This document shows, piece after piece, positions 31,599 to 41,643 of a stretch of 64,000 nt of DNA (its first letter is position 1; the number at the start of each line of letters is the position of its first letter). This stretch comes from Mermis nigrescens (Eukaryota > Nematoda > Enoplea > Mermithida > Mermithidae): NCBI GenBank assembly GCA_036768485.1, contig JAVLUZ010000154.1, forward strand, positions 21,939,896 through 22,003,895, given 5' to 3'. The notes beneath the pieces were generated by a model, which was not told the origin of the DNA, searched no databases, and saw only the letters and a program-made list of their open reading frames with translations. Both the position numbers and the translations under genes were made by a program.

Positions 31599-32242
31599 GG
31601 AAAAAAATTCGGAACACGGGCCGAATTTTTTAAAGTGAAAAATAAAATTAGAGAAATATGAGAAAAATTGTTAGGGATCCAACAAATGGAAAATTTTGAG
31701 TGAATTATTGAAATTTTTAGGTTGGGCCCCCTGTGGATGGGAAGAAAATTTTGAGTTGAAAAGTATGGCGGCTGAATCCATGACCAAGCCTCTATCGAGT
31801 AGTGCAGAAACCTGAAAAATAAATTTGAATAAAAGAAGAATTAAGTAGATTTTAGATAAAATTAAGATAAAATGAGGCCACACTTGCTCTGAGCAAGTTC
31901 GGGAATCAACGAGCTTAAAATGACGAGATTACGCAAAATTTAAAGACGAAAAATTAAAGACGAGATTTTAAAGGCACAAAGAATAACGAATCGCGAACTA
32001 GTAGTTTTTATAATAAGAACGCTTTACGACAAAACGCGAATAAAACGACGTTGATCCAACAAATAGAATGCTGCTGGCCATTGGCACAAACGCAGAGTCC
32101 AAATATATGTAGAATGCGAGCCAAACGTGGCTATTAGCGGCGTTTGTGGTCTGGTTTTGACGTCGGAAAGAAACGAGATGATCAAATCGAGCGACGTGAC
32201 GAGTCGCTAGAGTCCGTATGGCGGCAATGCGACGGGCGATCC
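31599..32242 (-). other. Element 3' untranslated region
   Basis: Between the last ORF and the polypurine tract. No recognisable coding sequence; the AT-rich character differs from the GC-richer ORFs. Confidence 0.6.
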
Positions 32243-33094
32243 TCATCCAATAGATTTATGCGCGGTTGCATCCGTTCGCGCAGGCTGCGATGTTCGTCGT
32301 ACGAAAATGGCATCAGGCGATGGTGCTCCGAACCCATAATAAACTCGCGGCTGACTAGATGGAGTAGCCGGACGGCGGAAATCCTCGAAATTTAGATCGT
32401 GGCGCGGTGGAGATGGAAAGCGCCCAAAACTACCGGTTTCGCGCGAAGGAGAGCTCGATTGGTGTGGTTGTGGTTGTGGTTGACCCCAAAACTCGTTTGA
32501 CCGGGAGATTGAATGGCGTTCGTGTTGCGGCCGGTCGAGACTGACGGTTGACCACGGCGACCAACGCGTTGGTGATGGGCGACGCCCAACACCTTCGCGT
32601 TGACGCTGCGGCGACCGCTGCTGCGACGATTTGTGCTGCCGCTGTTGATAACCGCCGACGTTGTCAGCCGACCGCTGCAACCAATGCGTCGGTAATGAGC
32701 CACGCCCAAAACTTTCGCGCTGATGCAACGGCGACCTTTGGCGCTGCACTGCTCGCGGTGGCGGGGTTGAACGCGGCCGATGCTGCTGCGGAGGACGAGC
32801 GGAGCTGCCAGTGGGCCGCGGCGACCTACGCGTTGGAGTCGGGAAACGACCAAAACCTCCGCTAGATTGCTGCGGTGACCGCTGCTCCGATTGCTCACGC
32901 GGCGTCGACGTTGCCGGTAACTGGGGCGGATTCTGCCTGAAACGAGACAAAGAAGAGGGTCCGGGTTCGTTATCTGATGGCTTCGATAATAACGCCAATT
33001 GGCGATAGATCATTGCTTGCCGCTCAGCGTCGCTCCTTCCATTTTTGGTTGGCTCGATAAGCTCGTAGAGTATGTTCGTATTTGTTCCGGACAT
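32243..33094 (-). CDS. Accessory ORF 4: basic Arg/Ser/Pro/Gln-rich protein
   Basis: A 283-residue frame overlapping the end of accessory ORF 3 by about 70 bases, in the +1 frame. Composition is highly biased: R, S, P, Q and G dominate, with almost no hydrophobic core. A unit of roughly 45 residues recurs about four times, marked by SFGR/GVGR followed by PxPTRxSP (for example GFGRFPTPTRRSP and GVGRRPSPTRWSP). It looks like a disordered, possibly RNA-binding protein. No known family is recognised. Alternative frames at 32392-32898 are shadows of the repeats. Confidence 0.6.
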   Translation of the reverse strand: MSGTNTNILYELIEPTKNGRSDAERQAMIYRQLALLSKPSDNEPGPSSLSRFRQNPPQLPATSTPREQSEQRSPQQSSGGFGRFPTPTRRSPRPTGSSARPPQQHRPRSTPPPRAVQRQRSPLHQRESFGRGSLPTHWLQRSADNVGGYQQRQHKSSQQRSPQRQREGVGRRPSPTRWSPWSTVSLDRPQHERHSISRSNEFWGQPQPQPHQSSSPSRETGSFGRFPSPPRHDLNFEDFRRPATPSSQPRVYYGFGAPSPDAIFVRRTSQPARTDATAHKSIG

Positions 33095-34274
33095 ATTGGC
33101 TGGCCCTTAATAAAGGAATAGCTTCGTGATAGGATCTCAAACGTTCCAAGTACGCGGTCTGATCCTCACGTCTTATTTCAGAGGCCACGGCTAAAGAGCC
33201 TGGCTTACGTGCAACAGTAATGCGTGGCAATGGTGGCATCGGTTGAGTTTCGCGTTCAGATTTCTCAATTATCATTTGGGCCTGGCGCAAATCGATCTGA
33301 GCCTGTAAAGAAAGATCTGTAACGTTTCGTCGTTTCTTCGCTTGGGGGCCACTAGGGCCCTGCGAATCAACAGCTCGTTTCTGCGATTGGCGTCTCTGCT
33401 GGTTTCGGCGAATATTGTCCAACTCCTCGGGCAGTTTTTGCTGAAGATAATGCGATGAGTGTTGGCGCGATTTGTGGCGACCAAATTGGGCAGGCACCGT
33501 TAAGTCTGGATCCGTGGCTTCGCGAATTAGCTGAATATCACGATGCAGCACAACCGGATCCTTGATTTCTTCCGCTAATTCAGGAAATTCCACAAACGCT
33601 TCCCTCGGAAATTGAGTGTACGTCGGACCAAAGAAGGCGGCACAAAGCATCCGTCGAATTTGTTCACACATTTGCCAGGCAATTCCCGGGTCACCATACA
33701 ACGTCGCAAAGATGAAGAAACGTTGATCCATAAAGCGCAACAGTGATGTAGCCTGCAACACGTGCGCGGTAGCGAACACCGGTTTGCGGCTGAAAGTGGT
33801 TTCGTATTCTCTCTCAAATTCACGAAACGCTTCAAAAATATCAACCATTTGCCGCATCGTCAAACACAACGGCGCCATATGATCAGGCTGAGGCTGGATA
33901 CGGTGCGGAAAAAATTCAGGCTGAATTGTGACGCCAATTCGAACGTTCATTTGCGGCGGCGTTGGCTGGAATGGATGATTTGCGACGTATTGGATGTTTA
34001 CTTCGTACACCATGTAACCGGTTGTGATGAACATGCGGTTTTGCGTGAACAACGGATCTGGATAGAACTGGCAATGGAAGACAGAAGGCTGCGTAATAAA
34101 ACGCGGCGCAACCTGATTCCTAAAACCCTCGTTCGGATCCACATCCGTGGGTAACCGTAGCAAAATGACTGGCCTGTCCGGCGGATTGGAAATTCGACAA
34201 TATTGCAAATAACGGGCGTACATTGCGTTGTAGCACAGCTGAATATCGTTACGTAGGCCTGTGTACAATTCCAA
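33024..34274 (-). CDS. Accessory ORF 3: unknown 416-residue protein
   Basis: A long open frame downstream of the exonuclease-like ORF and in the same frame, separated by a stop and about 160 bases. The N-terminal ~250 residues look globular (for example VYEVNIQYVANHPFQ, FREFEREYETTF, FIFATLYGDPGIAWQ). The C-terminal third is charged and Gln/Arg-rich, with a basic cluster AKKRR that could be a nuclear signal. I recognise no family; it does not look like a class I envelope protein (no signal peptide or membrane anchor visible). Its placement inside the LTRs and on the sense strand implies it is a retrotransposon gene. Confidence 0.7.
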   Translation of the reverse strand: MELYTGLRNDIQLCYNAMYARYLQYCRISNPPDRPVILLRLPTDVDPNEGFRNQVAPRFITQPSVFHCQFYPDPLFTQNRMFITTGYMVYEVNIQYVANHPFQPTPPQMNVRIGVTIQPEFFPHRIQPQPDHMAPLCLTMRQMVDIFEAFREFEREYETTFSRKPVFATAHVLQATSLLRFMDQRFFIFATLYGDPGIAWQMCEQIRRMLCAAFFGPTYTQFPREAFVEFPELAEEIKDPVVLHRDIQLIREATDPDLTVPAQFGRHKSRQHSSHYLQQKLPEELDNIRRNQQRRQSQKRAVDSQGPSGPQAKKRRNVTDLSLQAQIDLRQAQMIIEKSERETQPMPPLPRITVARKPGSLAVASEIRREDQTAYLERLRSYHEAIPLLRASQYVRNKYEHTLRAYRANQKWKERR

Positions 34275-34436
34275 ACCTGCTTCTTGTCCAAGCCAATCGC
34301 AGAAAATTGAGAAAATTATGGATAGACAAGCAAGGTTGACTTGTTTCCTGCAACTCTTGCATGGTTTCCTGAAAATAATTCAGCGTAGGCGGTTGTTCGC
34401 CGTTGTTCTTCGTTATCCTGAACCTGCATCGGCTGC

Positions 34437-35858
34437 TCAGCCAGAATTTGAACAACTGGTTCCGTCGGTTTTGGACTGCAAAATTTGAGGAATACGCGTC
34501 GACGGCAATGGCTTGGCGGCAAAAGGCAACGTCATTGAGGCCATGATGTTTTGGATATCCGTCGGCGCCGAGTAAGCAGGCGGAGGAGGAGCCACTGAAG
34601 CTGGGACAGCTTGTAAGGGCTCAAAACGCGACTTTCGAGTATGTGCCGGTTGAGAAACAAAAGGCAAATTTTTGACATCCAGGGGCCGACCTAGCGGAGC
34701 GCTGGTTGCGGCCACAACTGGTACCCTATCTAAAACATTTATGTCCATCGGTTCAGGCACATTACGCGATGTGGATGGCAGATTGGCGATGATATCGTCA
34801 AGAACTTGTTGCTGCGTCGGCGATGGCGGACGCTGTGAAGGCGGCGGAAATGGCGGCCTACCCTGGTCATCTAACTCGTAGCCGTCTAAAATAATCATCG
34901 TCGGATCCTCGCCGTCCGAATCAGCTGTCGTTGATCTGCGAAAGTGTCGTCGTATGGCTTTTCGCCTTTGGGACATATTGGGCGGCAATTTCGACAACTT
35001 GATGTATAGCGGCTCCGGCGGCGGCGCTGCCTGAACAGAACGTTTGTCACCCTCAAAAGTGAAACCTGGCGGAATACGACAAGGAGAAATTTGACTCATG
35101 TTCGGCGAATACGTATCGATGAGAATGTAGACATCGAGCAAGAAAATTGGGTCTAAAACAAGATACCGTAACATAGGACCCGTCAAAGGCATGTTCCATG
35201 CCTGGCCAATCCACGTGACTGCCAAAGAATCCGGCTGCATATCAAAGAAGAAGGCTGCCAACGTTTTTAGGCGATGATTTCCGGCATCGATACGATTTTC
35301 GACCATGAAAAAGCGGCTCATCACCAGCGTATCTAAAATATTAGCCCTGAAAACAGAACGCGATGGAGGAAACCTATCACGATTTTGTAAATAAGCCACT
35401 ACATCTGCACGATGTGGGCCGTAGATGTGAAAATAGGCGATTTTATCGTTGCTGGGGTCGTGGCAAGCTAGAAAGACGTCCCTCAAAGGTGTCTCAAGCA
35501 ATTCCGCCAACCCAAACGGGGGCTGTGGAAACCTAGCTAAATTCCAGACAAAGACATGGCCACGAACGTCAGCGATCTGAATGTATCGAACAAAAGGACC
35601 GTTGGCCTGCATATAGTTGGGATCTAGCTGCTGCCAATATTGCTCCCAAATGCGGTAGGGCATGAACAAACGGTCGTTAACATGCTCGGAGTCGAAGCCA
35701 AAGAAGTACTGGCTGTTAAGACGATTCGACGACCTGAAAAGTGTACGTATCGCGTTATAGGATTGTTCGTGTGTTTCGACCATTACGGTACGTCGAATGT
35801 TATTGGCAGGCACGTAGGGCACTGACAACAGATATGGTCCATCGTTGCCAGCCACCAC
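34437..35858 (-). CDS. Accessory ORF 2: DEDDy 3'-5' exonuclease-like protein
   Basis: A 473-residue frame. Residues about 50-250 show the order of an RNase D/WRN-type exonuclease. GFDSEH gives D56 and E58 (motif I). RYIQIADVRGHVFVWNL follows as the strand pair. ACHDPSNDK gives D138 (motif II). Then come ILDTLVMSRFF and LKTLAAFFF, and finally PLTGPMLRYLVLDPIFLLDV gives Y232 and D236 (motif III, Y-x3-D). All four acidic residues and the tyrosine are present. Residues 260-473 are Pro/Ser-rich and probably disordered. The first upstream codons overlap accessory ORF 1 in the -1 frame; the first ATG in frame is residue 26. In known families this fold removes nucleotides from 3' ends of DNA or RNA. 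Its role in the element is unknown. Confidence 0.72.
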   Translation of the reverse strand: MVAGNDGPYLLSVPYVPANNIRRTVMVETHEQSYNAIRTLFRSSNRLNSQYFFGFDSEHVNDRLFMPYRIWEQYWQQLDPNYMQANGPFVRYIQIADVRGHVFVWNLARFPQPPFGLAELLETPLRDVFLACHDPSNDKIAYFHIYGPHRADVVAYLQNRDRFPPSRSVFRANILDTLVMSRFFMVENRIDAGNHRLKTLAAFFFDMQPDSLAVTWIGQAWNMPLTGPMLRYLVLDPIFLLDVYILIDTYSPNMSQISPCRIPPGFTFEGDKRSVQAAPPPEPLYIKLSKLPPNMSQRRKAIRRHFRRSTTADSDGEDPTMIILDGYELDDQGRPPFPPPSQRPPSPTQQQVLDDIIANLPSTSRNVPEPMDINVLDRVPVVAATSAPLGRPLDVKNLPFVSQPAHTRKSRFEPLQAVPASVAPPPPAYSAPTDIQNIMASMTLPFAAKPLPSTRIPQILQSKTDGTSCSNSG

Positions 35859-36115
35859 TTACGTTGGGCGTAAATGCGATTGTAGTGGTTAGGCGTCTCG
35901 TGATGTGAAGGCTCGCGTAGATTTGGCGTTACGTGTTCGTCGTTTTCGAAATATAGCATCTGTAAAGGAACTACGTCTGCGCGATACTGCTTTGCAGCAG
36001 CCGCAGCTTCGAGCGCTAAGAGGAAATGGGCGGCATCGTTGTTGTTCCCGAGGCTAAACGTCGGACAATCTCGGTCCACGATGTCCTCTTCTGTTGGGGC
36101 ACGCTGCTCAGCCAT
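35783..36115 (-). CDS. Accessory ORF 1: short ORF bridging integrase and exonuclease-like ORF
   Basis: 110 residues starting MAEQRAPTEEDIVDRD. It begins about 100 bases before the pol stop at 36016 and is in the -1 frame relative to pol; its end overlaps accessory ORF 2, which is again in the -1 frame. It may be the true N-terminus of the exonuclease-like protein, joined by frameshifting or separated by a single-base deletion. No family recognised. Confidence 0.5.
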   Translation of the reverse strand: MAEQRAPTEEDIVDRDCPTFSLGNNNDAAHFLLALEAAAAAKQYRADVVPLQMLYFENDEHVTPNLREPSHHETPNHYNRIYAQRKWWLATMDHICCQCPTCLPITFDVP

Positions 36116-39100
36116 GGCTCTGCAAAAGGTGTAACATTAGTTAAGGGCACGGCATGTGCCGATTTAGCACCAATTAGCAAACGAACAGGCGCACACTCCC
36201 TCATATTCCTTTCCCGGCCCGCTAATTCCTCAAAACTTATAACTACTGCCGGACACACAGGTCGACGCGGTAGCTTAACTAAAACAAAATCACCGGGTAC
36301 ATATGCGTACTTTTCGGCGATAAGATCGGAATAGGGCAACTTTGGGGCAGGTAAGAGGCGATTACGATGCACTACATGTTCGATTAAAGGATTATGCAAA
36401 TAGATGATGCGAGCCGTTTCAGGTGTTGGCAAAGATTTGATGCGATATGGACCTAATTGTTTAGGTGAAAGTTTTCCAATTTCGGGCTGAATCACTGCTT
36501 TATTGTTGAGATATACAATATCATCGACTGCAAATTTACTTTCACGCGCTGATTTGTCGTACTGCTTTTTCTGATGGTGACGCGCTTTGGCAAGATTTTT
36601 GCTAGCAATATCGTGCAAATTAAGAAGCGTGAGTTTTAAATTGGCAAGATATTTTTCAGCGACGTTAGGCAAATTAGGATTCAACGCGAGATCGCTTAAA
36701 AGCTGTATATCGAGTGGAAAAGAAGGTTCACGACCGTACAGCATTTCGAATGGCGAAATATTTGTCGATGACTGCGGCGTTGCACGATACGCAAATAAAG
36801 CAAAAGGCAAAAATTGTTCCCAATCGTATTGATTTCTTGCGCTTAATTTAGAAAGTCCATCGATGAGTGTTCGATTATATCGTTCTACTAACCCATCACA
36901 CTGCGGATGATATGGAGTTGTGAAAACTTTTTGGACATTTAGTAATTTGCAAACTTCGGAAATTAGCGCTGATGTAAAATTTGAGCCTTGATCTGTCAGA
37001 AATCGCTTTGGAACGCCATGCCTAGGAATTACTTCGCGCAATAATAGATTTGCGATGGTGACTGCTTTTATATCAGACACTGCAAACGCTTCAACGTACT
37101 TAGTAAAATAGTCCATGAAAACAACGATTTGATCATTCCCGGACGTCGAGCGAGGCATATGCAGACAATCACACGCGATTAACTCAAACGGTGCTGAAAC
37201 TTCGATGGGCTGCAGAGGTATGGCGGTGGGATTATTCGCTACCTTACGCTGCAAACACACCTCACAATTCTTACACCATGCAAGCACATCATTCTCCATT
37301 CTAGGCCACCAGTAACGGAGCTGAATGGCAGGTAAGATTTTTCGCGCGGAGAAATGGGCTCCAAAGATGGAATCGTGAAATTCGGTTAAGATGAAGCTAC
37401 GAAGCGATTTTGGAATGACAAGCTGATGAATGGTATTAGCTGCGCGCTTAGGCTGAAATCTGCGATATAGGATTTTATTTAGCAAGAAAAATTCGTCGCG
37501 ATATTTTCGTGTTGTTAGGTCATTGAGCGATTCACGAATTTTGCTTAACTCTTCATCTTGACGTTGTTCGGCAAGGAGTTTTGCGGGCGACAAAATTTCT
37601 GCTTTTTCAGCTTCAGATAAAGTGATTCGTTCATAAAAAACTGGCGGATGATCTTTTTGCGCAGCTTGCTGTTTTGGCGCGATGGTTGGTTGTCTTATAT
37701 CAGGTGGTTTGTTGTCGTCGTCAGACTCAGACGCTTCAGATTCGAGGTTAGCGACATTAGCAACGGGTTTACGTTCGAGTTTATAACGTTGTTCGTCGCG
37801 ATCGTACTTAGGATGACGCGATAGTAAATCCGCGGCGCAGTTATATGCGCCTGGTACATAAACAACCTCATACTCGTATTCCTGTAATTTTAAACCCCAT
37901 CGTCTTAGACGACTCGAAGGATCTTTTACATTTACGAGCCAAGTAAGCGCCTGATGATCTGTTTCTACGATGAATTTTTTGCCATAAAGATAATGCCTAT
38001 AATGCTTAATTGCCCAGACAACCGCTAAAGCCTCCTTCTCAGAAGTGGCATAGTTACATTCGGCCGAGTTTAAAACACGGCTAGCATAACCAAGGATGAA
38101 ACGATTTTTAGATGGAAGATGTTTCTGCGTAAGAATGGCACCTAGCGCGTAATTGCTTGCGTCGGTTGTCAGAATGAATTGATGATCATTATCGAACTTG
38201 GGCAACTGCAAAATCGGTGGTGAAGTGAAGGCATCTTTTAACGTTTGAAAAGCTTTTTGATGTTCTTCAGTCCAAAGAAATTCCGTGTCTTTCCTTAATA
38301 AACGAAAAAGAGGTTTCGCGATTTTCGCGAGATCTTTTACAAATTTTTTGAACCATTGTACTAGACCAAGAAATTTCTGTAAAGCTTTCACCGTTTTTGG
38401 AACTGGAAAATTGATCAAATCTGCAATTTTAGTCAAGTCAGGAGCAATACCTAGCGAACTTATGCGATGGCCCAAAAATTGGACTTCTGCATGAGCTAGA
38501 TGACATTTTTCTGGTTTAACCCTTAAGTTTGCGTTTTGTAGCGCGCGAAAGACATTTTCTAGATCTTTAAGATGCTCTGAAAACGTGCGCGAAAACACAA
38601 TTATATCGTCGATGTATACGAGGCAGGTTTTCCAATTTAAACCAGCGAGAACGAGCTCCATAAGGCGCTGAAAATCGGCAGGGGCGTTTTTTAAACCAAA
38701 AGGTAACACTTCGAATTCGTAGTGACCTACAGGACAGATAAAAGCGGTTTTTTCACGCGATTTTTCATCAAGGGGGATCTGCCAATACCCAGATTTTAAG
38801 TCTAGCGTACTAAAGTAAGCTGCAGACCCTAGGGCATCAAAATAATCGTCAATTTGAGGTAGAGGGTAAATTTGAGTTTTTGTCACATCATTCAGTCGGC
38901 GATAATCCACAACTGGGCGGAGGGAACCATCTTTTTCCCAATTAAAAACAAAGGACTGGCCCAGGGGCTTGTTGTTGGCCTGATGACTTTTTCCGCAATC
39001 ATTTCATTAATTATTCTTTGCATGGCTTGTCGGCGCGCGTGTTCGACACGATAAGTTTTACCTACAACAGGAGGACTATCCCCTGTGTCGATATGATGCT

Positions 39101-39222
39101 TAACAAGCGGAGTGCGACCGAGTGGTTCGCCTTTTAAAGCGAATATCGAATTATATTTATGACAAAGATCACGAATTTGCTGTTGTTCCTTAGAATTAGC
39201 GATGCAACCCTGTAAAGCCTTA
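36016..39222 (-). CDS. pol: reverse transcriptase, RNase H, integrase (frameshifted)
   Basis: The main frame 38910-36016 (964 residues) opens inside RT and contains FSTLDLKSGYWQIPL (RT motif A), LPFGLKNAPADFQRL, YIDDI at residues 99-103 (catalytic box), FLGLVQWFKKF and LTTDASNYALGAIL (start of RNase H). The integrase follows with its H2C2 finger (HDSIFGAHFSARK...CKNCEVC) and core motifs ACDCLHM, LTDQGSNF and GLVERYN (D, D, E), then a GPYRI chromatin/GPF-type module. The RT N-terminus (VKHHIDTGDSPPVVGKTYR) lies at 38945-39215 in another frame, so one base appears lost near 38945. A further frame change near 39225-39230 separates it from protease. Confidence 0.95.
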
Positions 39223-39223
39223 T

Positions 39224-40552
39224 TTATCGAAGAAAAAGTTCAGGTGAGCGATCGTCTGAAACAGAAACATGAGATACAACATCAACATCAGACGTTAGCG
39301 ATCCAATTAGCTCTCCAGTGTCGACTTGAACAGGCGATTTCGAGATGTTACATAATCGCAGAGGGAAAACTGAAACTGAGGTGTCGACGATTGCAGGGGC
39401 GACAAAAAGTGAACTTTTGCGCATAAAATCTGGATCGGGCTCGAAAAGTGCAATATCTGCATCGTAGGAACCATGACTTATATAAGCAGGTGTTATTAAT
39501 TCGTGACGCGGCAAAATTGTGATCGGCTCTGAAATTGAAACATGCACGCAGATAGGACATGCGATTTTAGCATTTGGATTGGTGCGAAACTGCAATTTTT
39601 CGCTCGGTGATAAGAGATTTAATTTTATACCGTTTATGAACGCGCAATCTTCGATGGGATTTACCCAGAGTAATGCGGAACGGCAAAAATCAAAACCGAG
39701 AAGCATGTCTTCTGGCAATTTATCGATAATAGACACTAACGTAGGTATAGAATGATCTGCGATAGTTATAGTCATATTAAAATTAAAGCGAACAACTACT
39801 GTTGTATCACCTACACCGTGCACGACTTTAGACGTTTGTTTCGGAGGTAACCTGAAACCAAGTCTTAAAAATGCTGCAGTAGTCATCATTGTGACTTGCG
39901 AGCCAGTGTCAATTAGTGCCGGGATTTTTACACCATGAATTTCAGCCAAAATGGTGGGTAAATTTGTACCTGCATGACTAACTATCGGAATTTCAGAATC
40001 CTGATTTAAGGTGGGGGATGAAGTCATTTTTTCGAGAACCGCTAATCTTCGTTGCAATCTATCATATTCTTCCAAAAATGCTTGGGATGCAAAATTTTCT
40101 TCCCGCTTATTTGCTTCAGATTGATGAGAGGTAACCGTGTTTGCATCTTTTTTAGGCGAGTAGGGCGGTTGCGGCGGGGGATAATCTCCGGCGGGTTGGT
40201 AATCCGCTACATATGTGACGTTAGGGGGATAATTTTGCGGCGCAGAACGATAATTGGAATTATAATATGTGTTACGCTGTTCTGGCGGATGAGTCACATA
40301 AGGATTATTTTGGCGATAGTCATAAGATTGCATGCGATTATCATAAGGCTGATTCTGATAGTTTTGGCGATAATTCGGCGCGTAGTCGTTATAGCTTTGC
40401 CTAAAAATTGGACGCGAGCGTCTAGAATCAAAACGTGCGTCGGAACTTTGCGAAATAGGTTGACGATTTTGGCTTTGATCGCGATATCTAGGCTTAGACT
40501 GAGGCCGATTATTATAATTTGAGCGCGACAATGAGCGATTACGATTATTCAA
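39224..40552 (-). CDS. Retropepsin-like aspartic protease domain of pol
   Basis: 442-residue frame. The first ~130 residues are Arg/Asn/Tyr/Gln-rich linker. The protease follows with LIDTGSQVTMM (catalytic D215-T-G), a VVHGVGD flap-like segment and LPEDMLLGFDF (the family's second hydrophobic-hydrophobic-G block). It processes retroelement polyproteins. The frame overlaps the gag stop at 40549 by a few bases in the -1 frame, suggesting expression by frameshifting, but no classic slippery heptamer was seen in the short overlap. Confidence 0.88.
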   Translation of the reverse strand: MNNRNRSLSRSNYNNRPQSKPRYRDQSQNRQPISQSSDARFDSRRSRPIFRQSYNDYAPNYRQNYQNQPYDNRMQSYDYRQNNPYVTHPPEQRNTYYNSNYRSAPQNYPPNVTYVADYQPAGDYPPPQPPYSPKKDANTVTSHQSEANKREENFASQAFLEEYDRLQRRLAVLEKMTSSPTLNQDSEIPIVSHAGTNLPTILAEIHGVKIPALIDTGSQVTMMTTAAFLRLGFRLPPKQTSKVVHGVGDTTVVVRFNFNMTITIADHSIPTLVSIIDKLPEDMLLGFDFCRSALLWVNPIEDCAFINGIKLNLLSPSEKLQFRTNPNAKIACPICVHVSISEPITILPRHELITPAYISHGSYDADIALFEPDPDFMRKSSLFVAPAIVDTSVSVFPLRLCNISKSPVQVDTGELIGSLTSDVDVVSHVSVSDDRSPELFLR

Positions 40553-41157
40553 GAACGCGACTGACTACGTTGGCGCGTGGCGGGCTCGAATTTCGCTTGC
40601 TGTGCATTTTTGTCGAATTTGCGCTGTCTTATCTTTTTAAAACATTGTTCTTCAACATGACCCGTGCGCTTACAAAAATCGCAAAATTTAGCGCTGTAGA
40701 TTGCTCATTTTTGGGGCGTTTTGATCAAGCGTCTTAGTGCATAAACAATCAGGATCAGCATTATTAGAAAAGCGAACAGATTCCTTAGGAATTGCACCAG
40801 TAGTAGGATTGTGCAGCGGTTCGAGACATAAAAGGCGTTGGCGCTTTTTTCGCTACAAGTTGTGCGAGCTGCATACTCTGCAGCATTTAGCATTATGTAA
40901 AAATTCATGTAGCTCAGCTTCAGGCTGCAGTTGAAATTTCAGGTAGCATACCGAGCTTTAATTGATGTTGAAGCACTTGTTTGTTGAACTGCTCAGAATC
41001 GGTTTCAATATGAGGTCTAAGCGCGTCTTAATTGTTTGTGAAGTGCGAGATAGTAAGCTTGGACAGACTCATTGGGCTTGTTGCTTACGGTCAAGAAAAG
41101 TGGTCATATACGCGTGTCGTGATCGAGAGGGCGAAATTCTGCGATCATAGCGTACTT

Positions 41158-41643
41158 CGGGGGCGGATTTAGGGGGGGGCGGGGCGGGCGGCCGCCCCAC
41201 TTTTTCAGTGGCCCGAAAAAATGCGCAAAATTAAGGATTTTTGAGCGATTTTTAACGATTTTCGGGTAAAAAGGGCTAATTTTTCCGTCCAAGTAAGGGG
41301 TTCCGCCCCCCCTTAGGGGGTACCGCCCACACCTGGGCGTAGGGAGGGGGTTTTTGGGGTATGCACCCCCCAGAAACCAAAATACCCCCCCCCCGAAATC
41401 AAAATAACCCCCCAGAGTTCGAATTTTGAAAATTTTTTTCGTTTTTTTCGCAATTTTTTGATGCCAATGGATAGTGCTTGATGAGAAACGTCGAAAAATG
41501 GTGTTTTTATCGCCATACCACCATTTTTAAGGCCCATATTTCGACCTTCAAAAAAATCTTGCACCCCACTCCCAGAATTTTCTTGCTGCCCGCGTGGTAC
41601 CGCCCCCCCCCCCCCCTTAGGAAAATCCTAGATCCTGCCACTG
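41158..41643. mobile_element. hAT-type MITE in gag
   Basis: 8-bp duplication GCGTACTT at 41150-41157 and 41644-41651. Ends CGGGGGCGGATTTAGG and CCTAGATCCTGCCACTG are the degenerate CAGTGGCGGATCTAGG-type inverted repeats seen at 19727. Carries a nested family C element. Confidence 0.9.
41329..41596 (-). mobile_element. Family C element nested in the gag MITE
   Basis: 9-bp duplication GTACCGCCC at 41320-41328 and 41597-41605. Inverted relative to the copies at 45791 and 55126: it starts ACACCTGGGCG and ends CTTGCTGCCCGCG, with CCCCCC-rich tracts and the CCAATGGATAGTGCTTGATG segment inside. 268 bp, non-coding. Confidence 0.88.

Noticed and set aside
32548..32865. Ala/Thr-rich plus-strand frame and the minus-strand frame 32392-32898
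   Set aside because: Shadows of the repeat-built ORF on the minus strand.
33024..34274. Accessory ORF 3 considered as a retroviral-type envelope
   Set aside because: No signal peptide, membrane anchor, cleavage site or cysteine pattern visible.
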